A stretch of DNA of 64,000 nt from NCBI GenBank assembly GCA_964035795.1, contig CAXIVU010000259.1, positions 124,001 through 188,000 of the forward strand, written 5' to 3'. Each line of letters begins with the position of its first letter. Position 1 is the first letter of the stretch. The position numbers were made by a program, and so were the translations under genes. The notes below the pieces were generated by a model, which was not told where the DNA came from, searched no databases, and saw nothing but the letters and a program-made list of their open reading frames with translations. Positions 1 through 15,000 of the stretch are shown piece by piece. This DNA comes from Pterobdella sp. o SKG-2022. Lineage: Eukaryota; Annelida; Clitellata; Hirudinida; Piscicolidae.

Positions 1-13
1 AACAACGACAGAA
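1..13 (+). repeat. Partial unit at left window edge
   Basis: The first 13 bases match the end of a unit (bases 147-159), encoding the closing Thr-Thr-Thr-Glu. The array and its open frame therefore extend beyond the window to the left. Confidence 0.95.
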
Positions 14-3000
14 ATGTTGTCTAAATCTACGCCAACAGTTACTACTGTAGAAACAACAACGCCAACTACAATAACTGTAAGAACAACTTCATTGGCTACA
101 GCTACAACAGTTTCGACAACGATTGCAACATCAACGCAAACAACAACTGTTATTATGACAACAACGACAGAAATGTTGTCTAAATCTACGCCAACAGTTA
201 CTACTGTAGAAACAACAACGCCAACTACAATAACTGTAACAACAACTTCATTGGCTACAGCTACAACAGTTTCGACAACGATTGCAACATCAACGCAAAC
301 AACAACTGTTATTATGACAACAACGACAGAAATGTTGTCTAAATCTACGCCAACAGTTACTACTGTAGAAACAACAACGCCAACTACAATAACTGTAACA
401 ACAACTTCATTGGCTACAGCTACAACAGTTTCGACAACGATTGCAACATCAACGCAAACAACAACTGTTATTATGACAACAACGACAGAAATGTTGTCTA
501 AATCTACGCCAACAGTTACTACTGTAGAAACAACAACGCCAACTACAATTTCTGTAACAACAACTTCATTGGCTACAGCTACAACAGTTTCGACAACGAT
601 TGCAACATCAACGCAAACAACAACTGTTATTATGACAACAACGACAGAAATGTTGTCTAAATCTACGCCAACAGTTACTACTGTAGAAACAACAACGCCA
701 ACTACAATTTCTGTAACAACAACTTCATTGGCTACAGCTACAACAGTTTCGACAACGATTGCAACATCAACGCAAACAACAACTGTTATTATGACAACAA
801 CGACAGAAATGTTGTCTAAATCTACGCCAACAGTTACTACTGTAGAAACAACAACGCCAACTACAATAACTGTAAGAACAACTTCATTGGCTACAGCTAC
901 AACAGTTTCGACAACGATTGCAACATCAACGCAAACAACAACTGTTATTATGACAACAACGACAGAAATGTTGTCTAAATCTACGCCAACAGTTACTACT
1001 GTAGAAACAACAACGCCAACTACAATAACTGTAACAACAACTTCATTGGCTACAGCTACAACAGTTTCGACAACGATTGCAACATCAACGCAAACAACAA
1101 CTGTTATTATGACAACAACGACAGAAATGTTGTCTAAATCTACGCCAACAGTTACTACTGTAGAAACAACAACGCCAACTACAATAACTGTAACAACAAC
1201 TTCATTGGCTACAGCTACAACAGTTTCGACAACGATTGCAACATCAACGCAAACAACAACTGTTATTATGACAACAACGACAGAAATGTTGTCTAAATCT
1301 ACGCCAACAGTTACTACTGTAGAAACAACAACGCCAACTACAATAACTGTAACAACAACTTCATTGGCTACAGCTACAACAGTTTCGACAACGATTGCAA
1401 CATCAACGCAAACAACAACTGTTATTATGACAACAACGACAGAAATGTTGTCTAAATCTACGCCAACAGTTACTACTGTAGAAACAACAACGCCAACTAC
1501 AATAACTGTAACAACAACTTCATTGGCTACAGCTACAACAGTTTCGACAACGATTGCAACATCAACGCAAACAACAACTGTTATTATGACAACAACGACA
1601 GAAATGTTGTCTAAATCTACGCCAACAGTTACTACTGTAGAAACAACAACGCCAACTACAATAACTGTAACAACAACTTCATTGGCTACAGCTACAACAG
1701 TTTCGACAACGATTGCAACATCAACGCAAACAACAACTGTTATTATGACAACAACGACAGAAATGTTGTCTAAATCTACGCCAACAGTTACTACTGTAGA
1801 AACAACAACGCCAACTACAATAACTGTAACAACAACTTCATTGGCTACAGCTACAACAGTTTCGACAACGATTGCAACATCAACGCAAACAACAACTGTT
1901 ATTATGACAACAACGACAGAAATGTTGTCTAAATCTACGCCAACAGTTACTACTGTAGAAACAACAACGCCAACTACAATAACTGTAACAACAACTTCAT
2001 TGGCTACAGCTACAACAGTTTCGACAACGATTGCAACATCAACGCAAACAACAACTGTTATTATGACAACAACGACAGAAATGTTGTCTAAATCTACGCC
2101 AACAGTTACTACTGTAGAAACAACAACGCCAACTACAATAACTGTAACAACAACTTCATTGGCTACAGCTACAACAGTTTCGACAACGATTGCAACATCA
2201 ACGCAAACAACAACTGTTATTATGACAACAACGACAGAAATGTTGTCTAAATCTACGCCAACAGTTACTACTGTAGAAACAACAACGCCAACTACAATAA
2301 CTGTAACAACAACTTCATTGGCTACAGCTACAACAGTTTCGACAACGATTGCAACATCAACGCAAACAACAACTGTTATTATGACAACAACGACAGAAAT
2401 GTTGTCTAAATCTACGCCAACAGTTACTACTGTAGAAACAACAACGCCAACTACAATAACTGTAACAACAACTTCATTGGCTACAGCTACAACAGTTTCG
2501 ACAACGATTGCAACATCAACGCAAACAACAACTGTTATTATGACAACAACGACAGAAATGTTGTCTAAATCTACGCCAACAGTTACTACTGTAGAAACAA
2601 CAACGCCAACTACAATAACTGTAACAACAACTTCATTGGCTACAGCTACAACAGTTTCGACAACGATTGCAACATCAACGCAAACAACAACTGTTATTAT
2701 GACAACAACGACAGAAATGTTGTCTAAATCTACGCCAACAGTTACTACTGTAGAAACAACAACGCCAACTACAATAACTGTAACAACAACTTCATTGGCT
2801 ACAGCTACAACAGTTTCGACAACGATTGCAACATCAACGCAAACAACAACTGTTATTATGACAACAACGACAGAAATGTTGTCTAAATCTACGCCAACAG
2901 TTACTACTGTAGAAACAACAACGCCAACTACAATAACTGTAACAACAACTTCATTGGCTACAGCTACAACAGTTTCGACAACGATTGCAACATCAACGCA

Positions 3001-6000
3001 AACAACAACTGTTATTATGACAACAACGACAGAAATGTTGTCTAAATCTACGCCAACAGTTACTACTGTAGAAACAACAACGCCAACTACAATAACTGTA
3101 ACAACAACTTCATTGGCTACAGCTACAACAGTTTCGACAACGATTGCAACATCAACGCAAACAACAACTGTTATTATGACAACAACGACAGAAATGTTGT
3201 CTAAATCTACGCCAACAGTTACTACTGTAGAAACAACAACGCCAACTACAATAACTGTAACAACAACTTCATTGGCTACAGCTACAACAGTTTCGACAAC
3301 GATTGCAACATCAACGCAAACAACAACTGTTATTATGACAACAACGACAGAAATGTTGTCTAAATCTACGCCAACAGTTACTACTGTAGAAACAACAACG
3401 CCAACTACAATAACTGTAACAACAACTTCATTGGCTACAGCTACAACAGTTTCGACAACGATTGCAACATCAACGCAAACAACAACTGTTATTATGACAA
3501 CAACGACAGAAATGTTGTCTAAATCTACGCCAACAGTTACTACTGTAGAAACAACAACGCCAACTACAATAACTGTAACAACAACTTCATTGGCTACAGC
3601 TACAACAGTTTCGACAACGATTGCAACATCAACGCAAACAACAACTGTTATTATGACAACAACGACAGAAATGTTGTCTAAATCTACGCCAACAGTTACT
3701 ACTGTAGAAACAACAACGCCAACTACAATTTCTGTAACAACAACTTCATTGGCTACAGCTACAACAGTTTCGACAACGATTGCAACATCAACGCAAACAA
3801 CAACTGTTATTATGACAACAACGACAGAAATGTTGTCTAAATCTACGCCAACAGTTACTACTGTAGAAACAACAACGCCAACTACAATAACTGTAACAAC
3901 AACTTCATTGGCTACAGCTACAACAGTTTCGACAACGATTGCAACATCAACGCAAACAACAACTGTTATTATGACAACAACGACAGAAATGTTGTCTAAA
4001 TCTACGCCAACAGTTACTACTGTAGAAACAACAACGCCAACTACAATAACTGTAACAACAACTTCATTGGTTACAGCTACAACAGTTTCGACAACGATTG
4101 CAACATCAACGCAAACAACAACTGTTATTATGACAACAACGACAGAAATGTTGTCTAAATCTACGCCAACAGTTACTACTGTAGAAACAACAACGCCAAC
4201 TACAATAACTGTAACAACAACTTCATTGGCTACAGCTACAACAGTTTCGACAACGATTGCAACATCAACGCAAACAACAACTGTTATTATGACAACAACG
4301 ACAGAAATGTTGTCTAAATCTACGCCAACAGTTACTACTGTAGAAACAACAACGCCAACTACAATAACTGTAACAACAACTTCATTGGCTACAGCTACAA
4401 CAGTTTCGACAACGATTGCAACATCAACGCAAACAACAACTGTTATTATGACAACAACGACAGAAATGTTGTCTAAATCTACGCCAACAGTTACTACTGT
4501 AGAAACAACAACGCCAACTACAATAACTGTAAGAACAACTTCGTTGGCTACAGCTACAACAGTTTCGACAACGATTGCAACATCAACGCAAACAACAACT
4601 GTTATTATGACAACAACGACAGAAATGTTGTCTAAATCTACGCCAACAGTTACTACTGTAGAAACAACAACGCCAACTACAATTTCTGTAACAACAATTT
4701 CATTGGCTACAGATACAACAGTTTCGACAACGATTGCAACATCAACGCAAACAACAACTGTTATTATGACAACAACGACAGAAATGTTGTCTAAATCTAC
4801 GCCAACAGTTACTACTGTAGAAACAACAAAGCCAACTACAATTTCTGTAACAACAATTTCATTGGCTACAGATACAACAGTTTCGACAACGATTGCAACA
4901 TCAACGCAAACAACAACTGTTATTATGACAACAACGACAGAAATGTTGTCTAAATCTACGCCAACAGTTACTACTGTAGAAACAACAACGCCAACTACAA
5001 TTTCTGTAACAACAACTTCATTGGCTACAGCTACAACAGTTTCGACAACGATTGCAACATCAACGCAAACAACAACTGTTATTATGACAACAACGACAGA
5101 AATGTTGTCTAAATCTACGCCAACAGTTACTACTGTAGAAACAACAACGCCAACTACAATAACTGTAACAACAACTTCATTGGCTACAGCTACAACAGTT
5201 TCGACAGCGATTGCAACATCAACGCAAACAACAACTGTTCTTATGACAACAACGACAGAAATGTTGTCTAAATCTACGCCAACAGTTACTACTGTAGAAA
5301 CAACAACGCCAACTACAATAACTGTAACAACAACTTCATTGGCTACAGCTACAACAGTTTCGACAACGATTGCAACATCAACGCAAACAACAACTGTTAT
5401 TATGACAACAACGACAGAAATGTTGTCTAAATCTACGCCAACAGTTACTACTGTAGAAACAACAACGCCAACTACAATAACTGTAACAACAACTTCATTG
5501 GTTACAGCTACAACAGTTTCGACAACGATTGCAACATCAACGCAAACAACAACTGTTATTATGACAACAACGACAGAAATGTTGTCTAAATCTACGCCAA
5601 CAGTTACTACTGTAGAAACAACAACGCCAACTACAATAACTGTAACAACAACTTCATTGGCTACAGCTACAACAGTTTCGACAACGATTGCAACATCAAC
5701 GCAAACAACAACTGTTATTATGACAACAACGACAGAAATGTTGTCTAAATCTACGCCAACAGTTACTACTGTAGAAACAACAACGCCAACTACAATAACT
5801 GTAACAACAACTTCATTGGCTACAGCTACAACAGTTTCGACAACGATTGCAACATCAACGCAAACAACAACTGTTATTATGACAACAACGACAGAAATGT
5901 TGTCTAAATCTACGCCAACAGTTACTACTGTAGAAACAACAACGCCAACTACAATAACTGTAAGAACAACTTCGTTGGCTACAGCTACAACAGTTTCGAC

Positions 6001-9000
6001 AACGATTGCAACATCAACGCAAACAACAACTGTTATTATGACAACAACGACAGAAATGTTGTCTAAATCTACGCCAACAGTTACTACTGTAGAAACAACA
6101 ACGCCAACTACAATTTCTGTAACAACAACTTCATTGGTTACAGCTACAACAGTTTCGACAACGATTGCAACATCAACGCAAACAACAACTGTTATTATGA
6201 CAACAACGACAGAAATGTTGTCTAAATCTACGCCAACAGTTACTACTGTAGAAACAACAACGCCAACTACAATAACTGTAACAACAACTTCATTGGCTAC
6301 AGCTACAACAGTTTCGACAACGATTGCAACATCAACGCAAACAACAACTGTTATTATGACAACAACGACAGAAATGTTGTCTAAATCTACGCCAACAGTT
6401 ACTACTGTAGAAACAACAACGCCAACTACAATAACTGTAACAACAACTTCATTGGCTACAGCTACAACAGTTTCGACAACGATTGCAACATCAACGCAAA
6501 CAACAACTGTTATTATGACAACAACGACAGAAATGTTGTCTAAATCTACGCCAACAGTTACTACTGTAGAAACAACAACGCCAACTACAATAACTGTAAG
6601 AACAACTTCGTTGGCTACAGCTACAACAGTTTCGACAACGATTGCAACATCAACGCAAACAACAACTGTTATTATGACAACAACGACAGAAATGTTGTCT
6701 AAATCTACGCCAACAGTTACTACTGTAGAAACAACAACGCCAACTACAATTTCTGTAACAACAATTTCATTGGCTACAGATACAACAGTTTCGACAACGA
6801 TTGCAACATCAACGCAAACAACAACTGTTATTATGACAACAACGACAGAAATGTTGTCTAAATCTACGCCAACAGTTACTACTGTAGAAACAACAAAGCC
6901 AACTACAATTTCTGTAACAACAATTTCATTGGCTACAGATACAACAGTTTCGACAACGATTGCAACATCAACGCAAACAACAACTGTTATTATGACAACA
7001 ACGACAGAAATGTTGTCTAAATCTACGCCAACAGTTACTACTGTAGAAACAACAACGCCAACTACAATTTCTGTAACAACAACTTCATTGGCTACAGCTA
7101 CAACAGTTTCGACAACGATTGCAACATCAACGCAAACAACAACTGTTATTATGACAACAACGACAGAAATGTTGTCTAAATCTACGCCAACAGTTACTAC
7201 TGTAGAAACAACAACGCCAACTACAATAACTGTAACAACAACTTCATTGGCTACAGCTACAACAGTTTCGACAGCGATTGCAACATCAACGCAAACAACA
7301 ACTGTTCTTATGACAACAACGACAGAAATGTTGTCTAAATCTACGCCAACAGTTACTACTGTAGAAACAACAACGCCAACTACAATAACTGTAACAACAA
7401 CTTCATTGGCTACAGCTACAACAGTTTCGACAACGATTGCAACATCAACGCAAACAACAACTGTTATTATGACAACAACGACAGAAATGTTGTCTAAATC
7501 TACGCCAACAGTTACTACTGTAGAAACAACAACGCCAACTACAATAACTGTAACAACAACTTCATTGGTTACAGCTACAACAGTTTCGACAACGATTGCA
7601 ACATCAACGCAAACAACAACTGTTATTATGACAACAACGACAGAAATGTTGTCTAAATCTACGCCAACAGTTACTACTGTAGAAACAACAACGCCAACTA
7701 CAATAACTGTAACAACAACTTCATTGGCTACAGCTACAACAGTTTCGACAACGATTGCAACATCAACGCAAACAACAACTGTTATTATGACAACAACGAC
7801 AGAAATGTTGTCTAAATCTACGCCAACAGTTACTACTGTAGAAACAACAACGCCAACTACAATAACTGTAACAACAACTTCATTGGCTACAGCTACAACA
7901 GTTTCGACAACGATTGCAACATCAACGCAAACAACAACTGTTATTATGACAACAACGACAGAAATGTTGTCTAAATCTACGCCAACAGTTACTACTGTAG
8001 AAACAACAACGCCAACTACAATAACTGTAAGAACAACTTCATTGGCTACAGCTACAACAGTTTCGACAACGATTGCAACATCAACGCAAACAACAACTGT
8101 TATTATGACAACAACGACAGAAATGTTGTCTAAATCTACGCCAACAGTTACTACTGTAGAAACAACAACGCCAACTACAATTTCTGTAACAACAATTTCA
8201 TTGGCTACAGATACAACAGTTTCGACAACGATTGCAACATCAACGCAAACAACAACTGTTATTATGACAACAACGACAGAAATGTTGTCTAAATCTACGC
8301 CAACAGTTACTACTGTAGAAACAACAACGCCAACTACAATTTCTGTAACAACAACTTCATTGGCTACAGCTACAACAGTTTCGACAACGATTGCAACATC
8401 AACGCAAACAACAACTGTTATTATGACAACAACGACAGAAATGTTGTCTAAATCTACGCCAACAGTTACTACTGTAGAAACAACAACGCCAACTACAATA
8501 ACTGTAACAACAACTTCATTGGCTACAGCTACAACAGTTTCGACAACGATTGCAACATCAACGCAAACAACAACTGTTATTATGACAACAACGACAGAAA
8601 TGTTGTCTAAATCTACGCCAACAGTTACTACTGTAGAAACAACAACGCCAACTACAATTTCTGTAAAAACAATTTCATTGGCTACAGATACAACAGTTTC
8701 GACAACGATTGCAACATCAACGCAAACAACAACTGTTATTATGACAACAACGACAGAAATGTTGTCTAAATCTACGCCAACAGTTACTACTGTAGAAACA
8801 ACAACGCCAACTACAATTTCTGTAACAACAATTTCATTGGCTACAGCTACAACAGTTTCGACAACGATTGCAACATCAACGCAAACAACAACTGTTATTA
8901 TGACAACAACGACAGAAATGTTGTCTAAATCTACGCCAACAGTTACTACTGTAGAAACAACAACGCCAACTACAATTTCTGTAACAACAATTTCATTGGC

Positions 9001-12000
9001 TACAGCTACAACAGTTTCGACAACGAATGCAACATCAACGCAAACAACAACTGTTATTATGACAACAACGACAGAAATGTTGTCTAAATCTACGCCAACA
9101 GTTACTACTGTAGAAACAACAACGCCAACTACAATAACTGTAACAACAACTTCATTGGCTACAGCTACAACAGTTTCGACAACGATTGCAACATCAACGC
9201 AAACAACAACTGTTATTATGACAAAAACGACAGAAATGTTGTCTAAATCTACGCCAACAGTTACTACTGTAGAAACAACAACGCCAACTACAATAACTGT
9301 AACAACAACTTCATTGGCTACAGCTACAACAGTTTCGACAACGATTGCAACATCAACGCAAACAACAACTGTTATTATGACAACAACGACAGAAATGTTG
9401 TCTAAATCTACGCCAACAGTTACTACTGTAGAAACAACAACGCCAACTACAATTTCTGTAACAACAATTTCATTGGCTACAGCTACAACAGTTTCGACAA
9501 CGAATGCAACATCAACGCAAACAACAACTGTTATTATGACAAAAACGACAGAAATGTTGTCTAAATCTACGCCAACAGTTACTACTGTAGAAACAACAAC
9601 GCCAACTACAATAACTGTAAGAACAACTTCATTGGCTACAGCTACAACAGTTTCGACAACGATTGCAACATCAACGCAAACAACAACTGTTATTATGACA
9701 ACAACGACAGAAATGTTGTCTAAATCTACGCCAACAGTTACTACTGTAGAAACAACAACGCCAACTACAATAACTGTAACAACAACTTCATTGGCTACAG
9801 CTACAACAGTTTCGACAACGATTGCAACATCAACGCAAACAACAACTGTTATTATGACAACAACGACAGAAATGTTGTCTAAATCTACGCCAACAGTTAC
9901 TACTGTAGAAACAACAACGCCAACTACAATAACTGTAACAACAACTTCATTGGCTACAGCTACAACAGTTTCGACAACGATTGCAACATCAACGCAAACA
10001 ACAACTGTTATTATGACAACAACGACAGAAATGTTGTCTAAATCTACGCCAACAGTTACTACTGTAGAAACAACAACGCCAACTACAATAACTGTAACAA
10101 CAACTTCATTGGCTACAGCTACAACAGTTTCGACAACGATTGCAACATCAACGCAAACAACAACTGTTATTATGACAACAACGACAGAAATGTTGTCTAA
10201 ATCTACGCCAACAGTTACTACTGTAGAAACAACAACGCCAACTACAATAACTGTAAGAACAACTTCATTGGCTACAGCTACAACAGTTTCGACAACGATT
10301 GCAACATCAACGCAAACAACAACTGTTATTATGACAACAACGACAGAAATGTTGTCTAAATCTACGCCAACAGTTACTACTGTAGAAACAACAACGCCAA
10401 CTACAATAACTGTAACAACAACTTCATTGGCTACAGCTACAACAGTTTCGACAACGATTGCAACATCAACGCAAACAACAACTGTTATTATGACAACAAC
10501 GACAGAAATGTTGTCTAAATCTACGCCAACAGTTACTACTGTAGAAACAACAACGCCAACTACAATAACTGTAAGAACAACTTCATTGGCTACAGCTACA
10601 ACAGTTTCGACAACGATTGCAACATCAACGCAAACAACAACTGTTATTATGACAACAACGACAGAAATGTTGTCTAAATCTACGCCAACAGTTACTACTG
10701 TAGAAACAACAACGCCAACTACAATAACTGTAACAACAACTTCATTGGCTACAGCTACAACAGTTTCGACAACGATTGCAACATCAACGCAAACAACAAC
10801 TGTTATTATGACAACAACGACAGAAATGTTGTCTAAATCTACGCCAACAGTTACTACTGTAGAAACAACAACGCCAACTACAATTTCTGTAACAACAACT
10901 TCATTGGCTACAGCTACAACAGTTTCGACAACGATTGCAACATCAACGCAAACAACAACTGTTATTATGACAACAACGACAGAAATGTTGTCTAAATCTA
11001 CGCCAACAGTTACTACTGTAGAAACAACAACGCCAACTACAATTTCTGTAACAACAATTTCATTGGCTACAGCTACAACAGTTTCGACAACGAATGCAAC
11101 ATCAACGCAAACAACAACTGTTATTATGACAACAACGACAGAAATGTTGTCTAAATCTACGCCAACAGTTACTACTGTAGAAACAACAACGCCAACTACA
11201 ATAACTGTAACAACAACTTCATTGGCTACAGCTACAACAGTTTCGACAACGATTGCAACATCAACGCAAACAACAACTGTTATTATGACAAAAACGACAG
11301 AAATGTTGTCTAAATCTACGCCAACAGTTACTACTGTAGAAACAACAACGCCAACTACAATTTCTGTAACAACAACTTCATTGGCTACAGCTACAACAGT
11401 TTCGACAACGATTGCAACATCAACGCAAACAACAACTGTTATTATGACAACAACGACAGAAATGTTGTCTAAATCTACGCCAACAGTTACTACTGTAGAA
11501 ACAACAACGCCAACTACAATAACTGTAACAACAACTTCATTGGCTACAGCTACAACAGTTTCGACAACGATTGCAACATCAACGCAAACAACAACTGTTA
11601 TTATGACAACAACGACAGAAATGTTGTCTAAATCTACGCCAACAGTTACTACTGTAGAAACAACAACGCCAACTACAATAACTGTAACAACAACTTCATT
11701 GGCTACAGCTACAACAGTTTCGACAACGATTGCAACATCAACGCAAACAACAACTGTTATTATGACAACAACGACAGAAATGTTGTCTAAATCTACGCCA
11801 ACAGTTACTACTGTAGAAACAACAACGCCAACTACAATAACTGTAAGAACAACTTCATTGGCTACAGCTACAACAGTTTCGACAACGATTGCAACATCAA
11901 CGCAAACAACAACTGTTATTATGACAACAACGACAGAAATGTTGTCTAAATCTACGCCAACAGTTACTACTGTAGAAACAACAACGCCAACTACAATAAC

Positions 12001-15000
12001 TGTAACAACAACTTCATTGGCTACAGCTACAACAGTTTCGACAACGATTGCAACATCAACGCAAACAACAACTGTTATTATGACAACAACGACAGAAATG
12101 TTGTCTAAATCTACGCCAACAGTTACTACTGTAGAAACAACAACGCCAACTACAATTTCTGTAACAACAACTTCATTGGCTACAGCTACAACAGTTTCGA
12201 CAACGATTGCAACATCAACGCAAACAACAACTGTTATTATGACAACAACGACAGAAATGTTGTCTAAATCTACGCCAACAGTTACTACTGTAGAAACAAC
12301 AACGCCAACTACAATTTCTGTAACAACAATTTCATTGGCTACAGATACAACAGTTTCGACAACGATTGCAACATCAACGCAAACAACAACTGTTATTATG
12401 ACAACAACGACAGAAATGTTGTCTAAATCTACGCCAACAGTTACTACTGTAGAAACAACAACGCCAACTACAATTTCTGTAACAACAACTTCATTGGCTA
12501 CAGCTACAACAGTTTCGACAACGATTGCAACATCAACGCAAACAACAACTGTTATTATGACAACAACGACAGAAATGTTGTCTAAATCTACGCCAACAGT
12601 TACTACTGTAGAAACAACAACGCCAACTACAATTTCTGTAACAACAACTTCATTGGCTACAGCTACAACAGTTTCGACAACGATTGCAACATCAACGCAA
12701 ACAACAACTGTTATTATGACAACAACGACAGAAATGTTGTCTAAATCTACGCCAACAGTTACTACTGTAGAAACAACAACGCCAACTACAATAACTGTAA
12801 CAACAACTTCATTGGCTACAGCTACAACAGTTTCGACAACGATTGCAACATCAACGCAAACAACAACTGTTATTATGACAACAACGACAGAAATGTTGTC
12901 TAAATCTACGCCAACAGTTACTACTGTAGAAACAACAACGCCAACTACAATTTCTGTAACAACAACTTCATTGGCTACAGCTACAACAGTTTCGACAACG
13001 ATTGCAACATCAACGCAAACAACAACTGTTATTATGACAACAACGACAGAAATGTTGTCTAAATCTACGCCAACAGTTACTACTGTAGAAACAACAACGC
13101 CAACTACAATTTCTGTAACAACAATTTCATTGGCTACAGATACAACAGTTTCGACAACGATTGCAACATCAACGCAAACAACAACTGTTATTATGACAAC
13201 AACGACAGAAATGTTGTCTAAATCTACGCCAACAGTTACTACTGTAGAAACAACAACGCCAACTACAATAACTGTAACAACAACTTCATTGGCTACAGCT
13301 ACAACAGTTTCGACAACGATTGCAACATCAACGCAAACAACAACTGTTATTATGACAACAACGACAGAAATGTTGTCTAAATCTACGCCAACAGTTACTA
13401 CTGTAGAAACAACAACGCCAACTACAATAACTGTAACAACAACTTCATTGGCTACAGCTACAACAGTTTCGACAACGATTGCAACATCAACGCAAACAAC
13501 AACTGTTATTATGACAACAACGACAGAAATGTTGTCTAAATCTACGCCAACAGTTACTACTGTAGAAACAACAACGCCAACTACAATTTCTGTAACAACA
13601 ACTTCATTGGCTACAGCTACAACAGTTTCGACAACGATTGCAACATCAACGCAAACAACAACTGTTATTATGACAACAACGACAGAAATGTTGTCTAAAT
13701 CTACGCCAACAGTTACTACTGTAGAAACAACAACGCCAACTACAATAACTGTAACAACAACTTCATTGGCTACAGCTACAACAGTTTCGACAACGATTGC
13801 AACATCAACGCAAACAACAACTGTTATTATGACAACAACGACAGAAATGTTGTCTAAATCTACGCCAACAGTTACTACTGTAGAAACAACAACGCCAACT
13901 ACAATAACTGTAACAACAACTTCATTGGCTACAGCTACAACAGTTTCGACAACGATTGCAACATCAACGCAAACAACAACTGTTATTATGACAACAACGA
14001 CAGAAATGTTGTCTAAATCTACGCCAACAGTTACTACTGTAGAAACAACAACGCCAACTACAATAACTGTAAGAACAACTTCATTGGCTACAGCTACAAC
14101 AGTTTCGACAACGATTGCAACATCAACGCAAACAACAACTGTTATTATGACAACAACGACAGAAATGTTGTCTAAATCTACGCCAACAGTTACTACTGTA
14201 GAAACAACAACGCCAACTACAATAACTGTAACAACAACTTCATTGGCTACAGCTACAACAGTTTCGACAACGATTGCAACATCAACGCAAACAACAACTG
14301 TTATTATGACAACAACGACAGAAATGTTGTCTAAATCTACGCCAACAGTTACTACTGTAGAAACAACAACGCCAACTACAATTTCTGTAACAACAACTTC
14401 ATTGGCTACAGCTACAACAGTTTCGACAACGATTGCAACATCAACGCAAACAACAACTGTTATTATGACAACAACGACAGAAATGTTGTCTAAATCTACG
14501 CCAACAGTTACTACTGTAGAAACAACAACGCCAACTACAATTTCTGTAACAACAATTTCATTGGCTACAGATACAACAGTTTCGACAACGATTGCAACAT
14601 CAACGCAAACAACAACTGTTATTATGACAACAACGACAGAAATGTTGTCTAAATCTACGCCAACAGTTACTACTGTAGAAACAACAACGCCAACTAGAAT
14701 AACTGTAACAACAACTTCATTGGCTACAGCTACAACAGTTTCGACAACGATTGCAACATCAACGCAAACAACAACTGTTATTATGACAACAACGACAGAA
14801 ATGTTGTCTAAATCTACGCCAACAGTTACTACTGTAGAAACAACAACGCCAACTACAATAACTGTAACAACAACTTCATTGGCTACAGCTACAACAGTTT
14901 CGACAACGATTGCAACATCAACGCAAACAACAACTGTTATTATGACAACAACGACAGAAATGTTGTCTAAATCTACGCCAACAGTTACTACTGTAGAAAC

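Noticed and set aside
14..16. ATG at 14 as the true start codon
   Set aside because: It is residue 1 of an internal repeat unit. The same ATG recurs every 159 bp, the frame is open upstream to the window edge, and no signal peptide follows.
52..70. Short hairpins and Myb-like AACTG/CAGTT sites
   Set aside because: ACAGT/ACTGT arms of five bases recur in every unit but are too short to support a structure, and the binding-site core is short enough to be expected by chance in this sequence.
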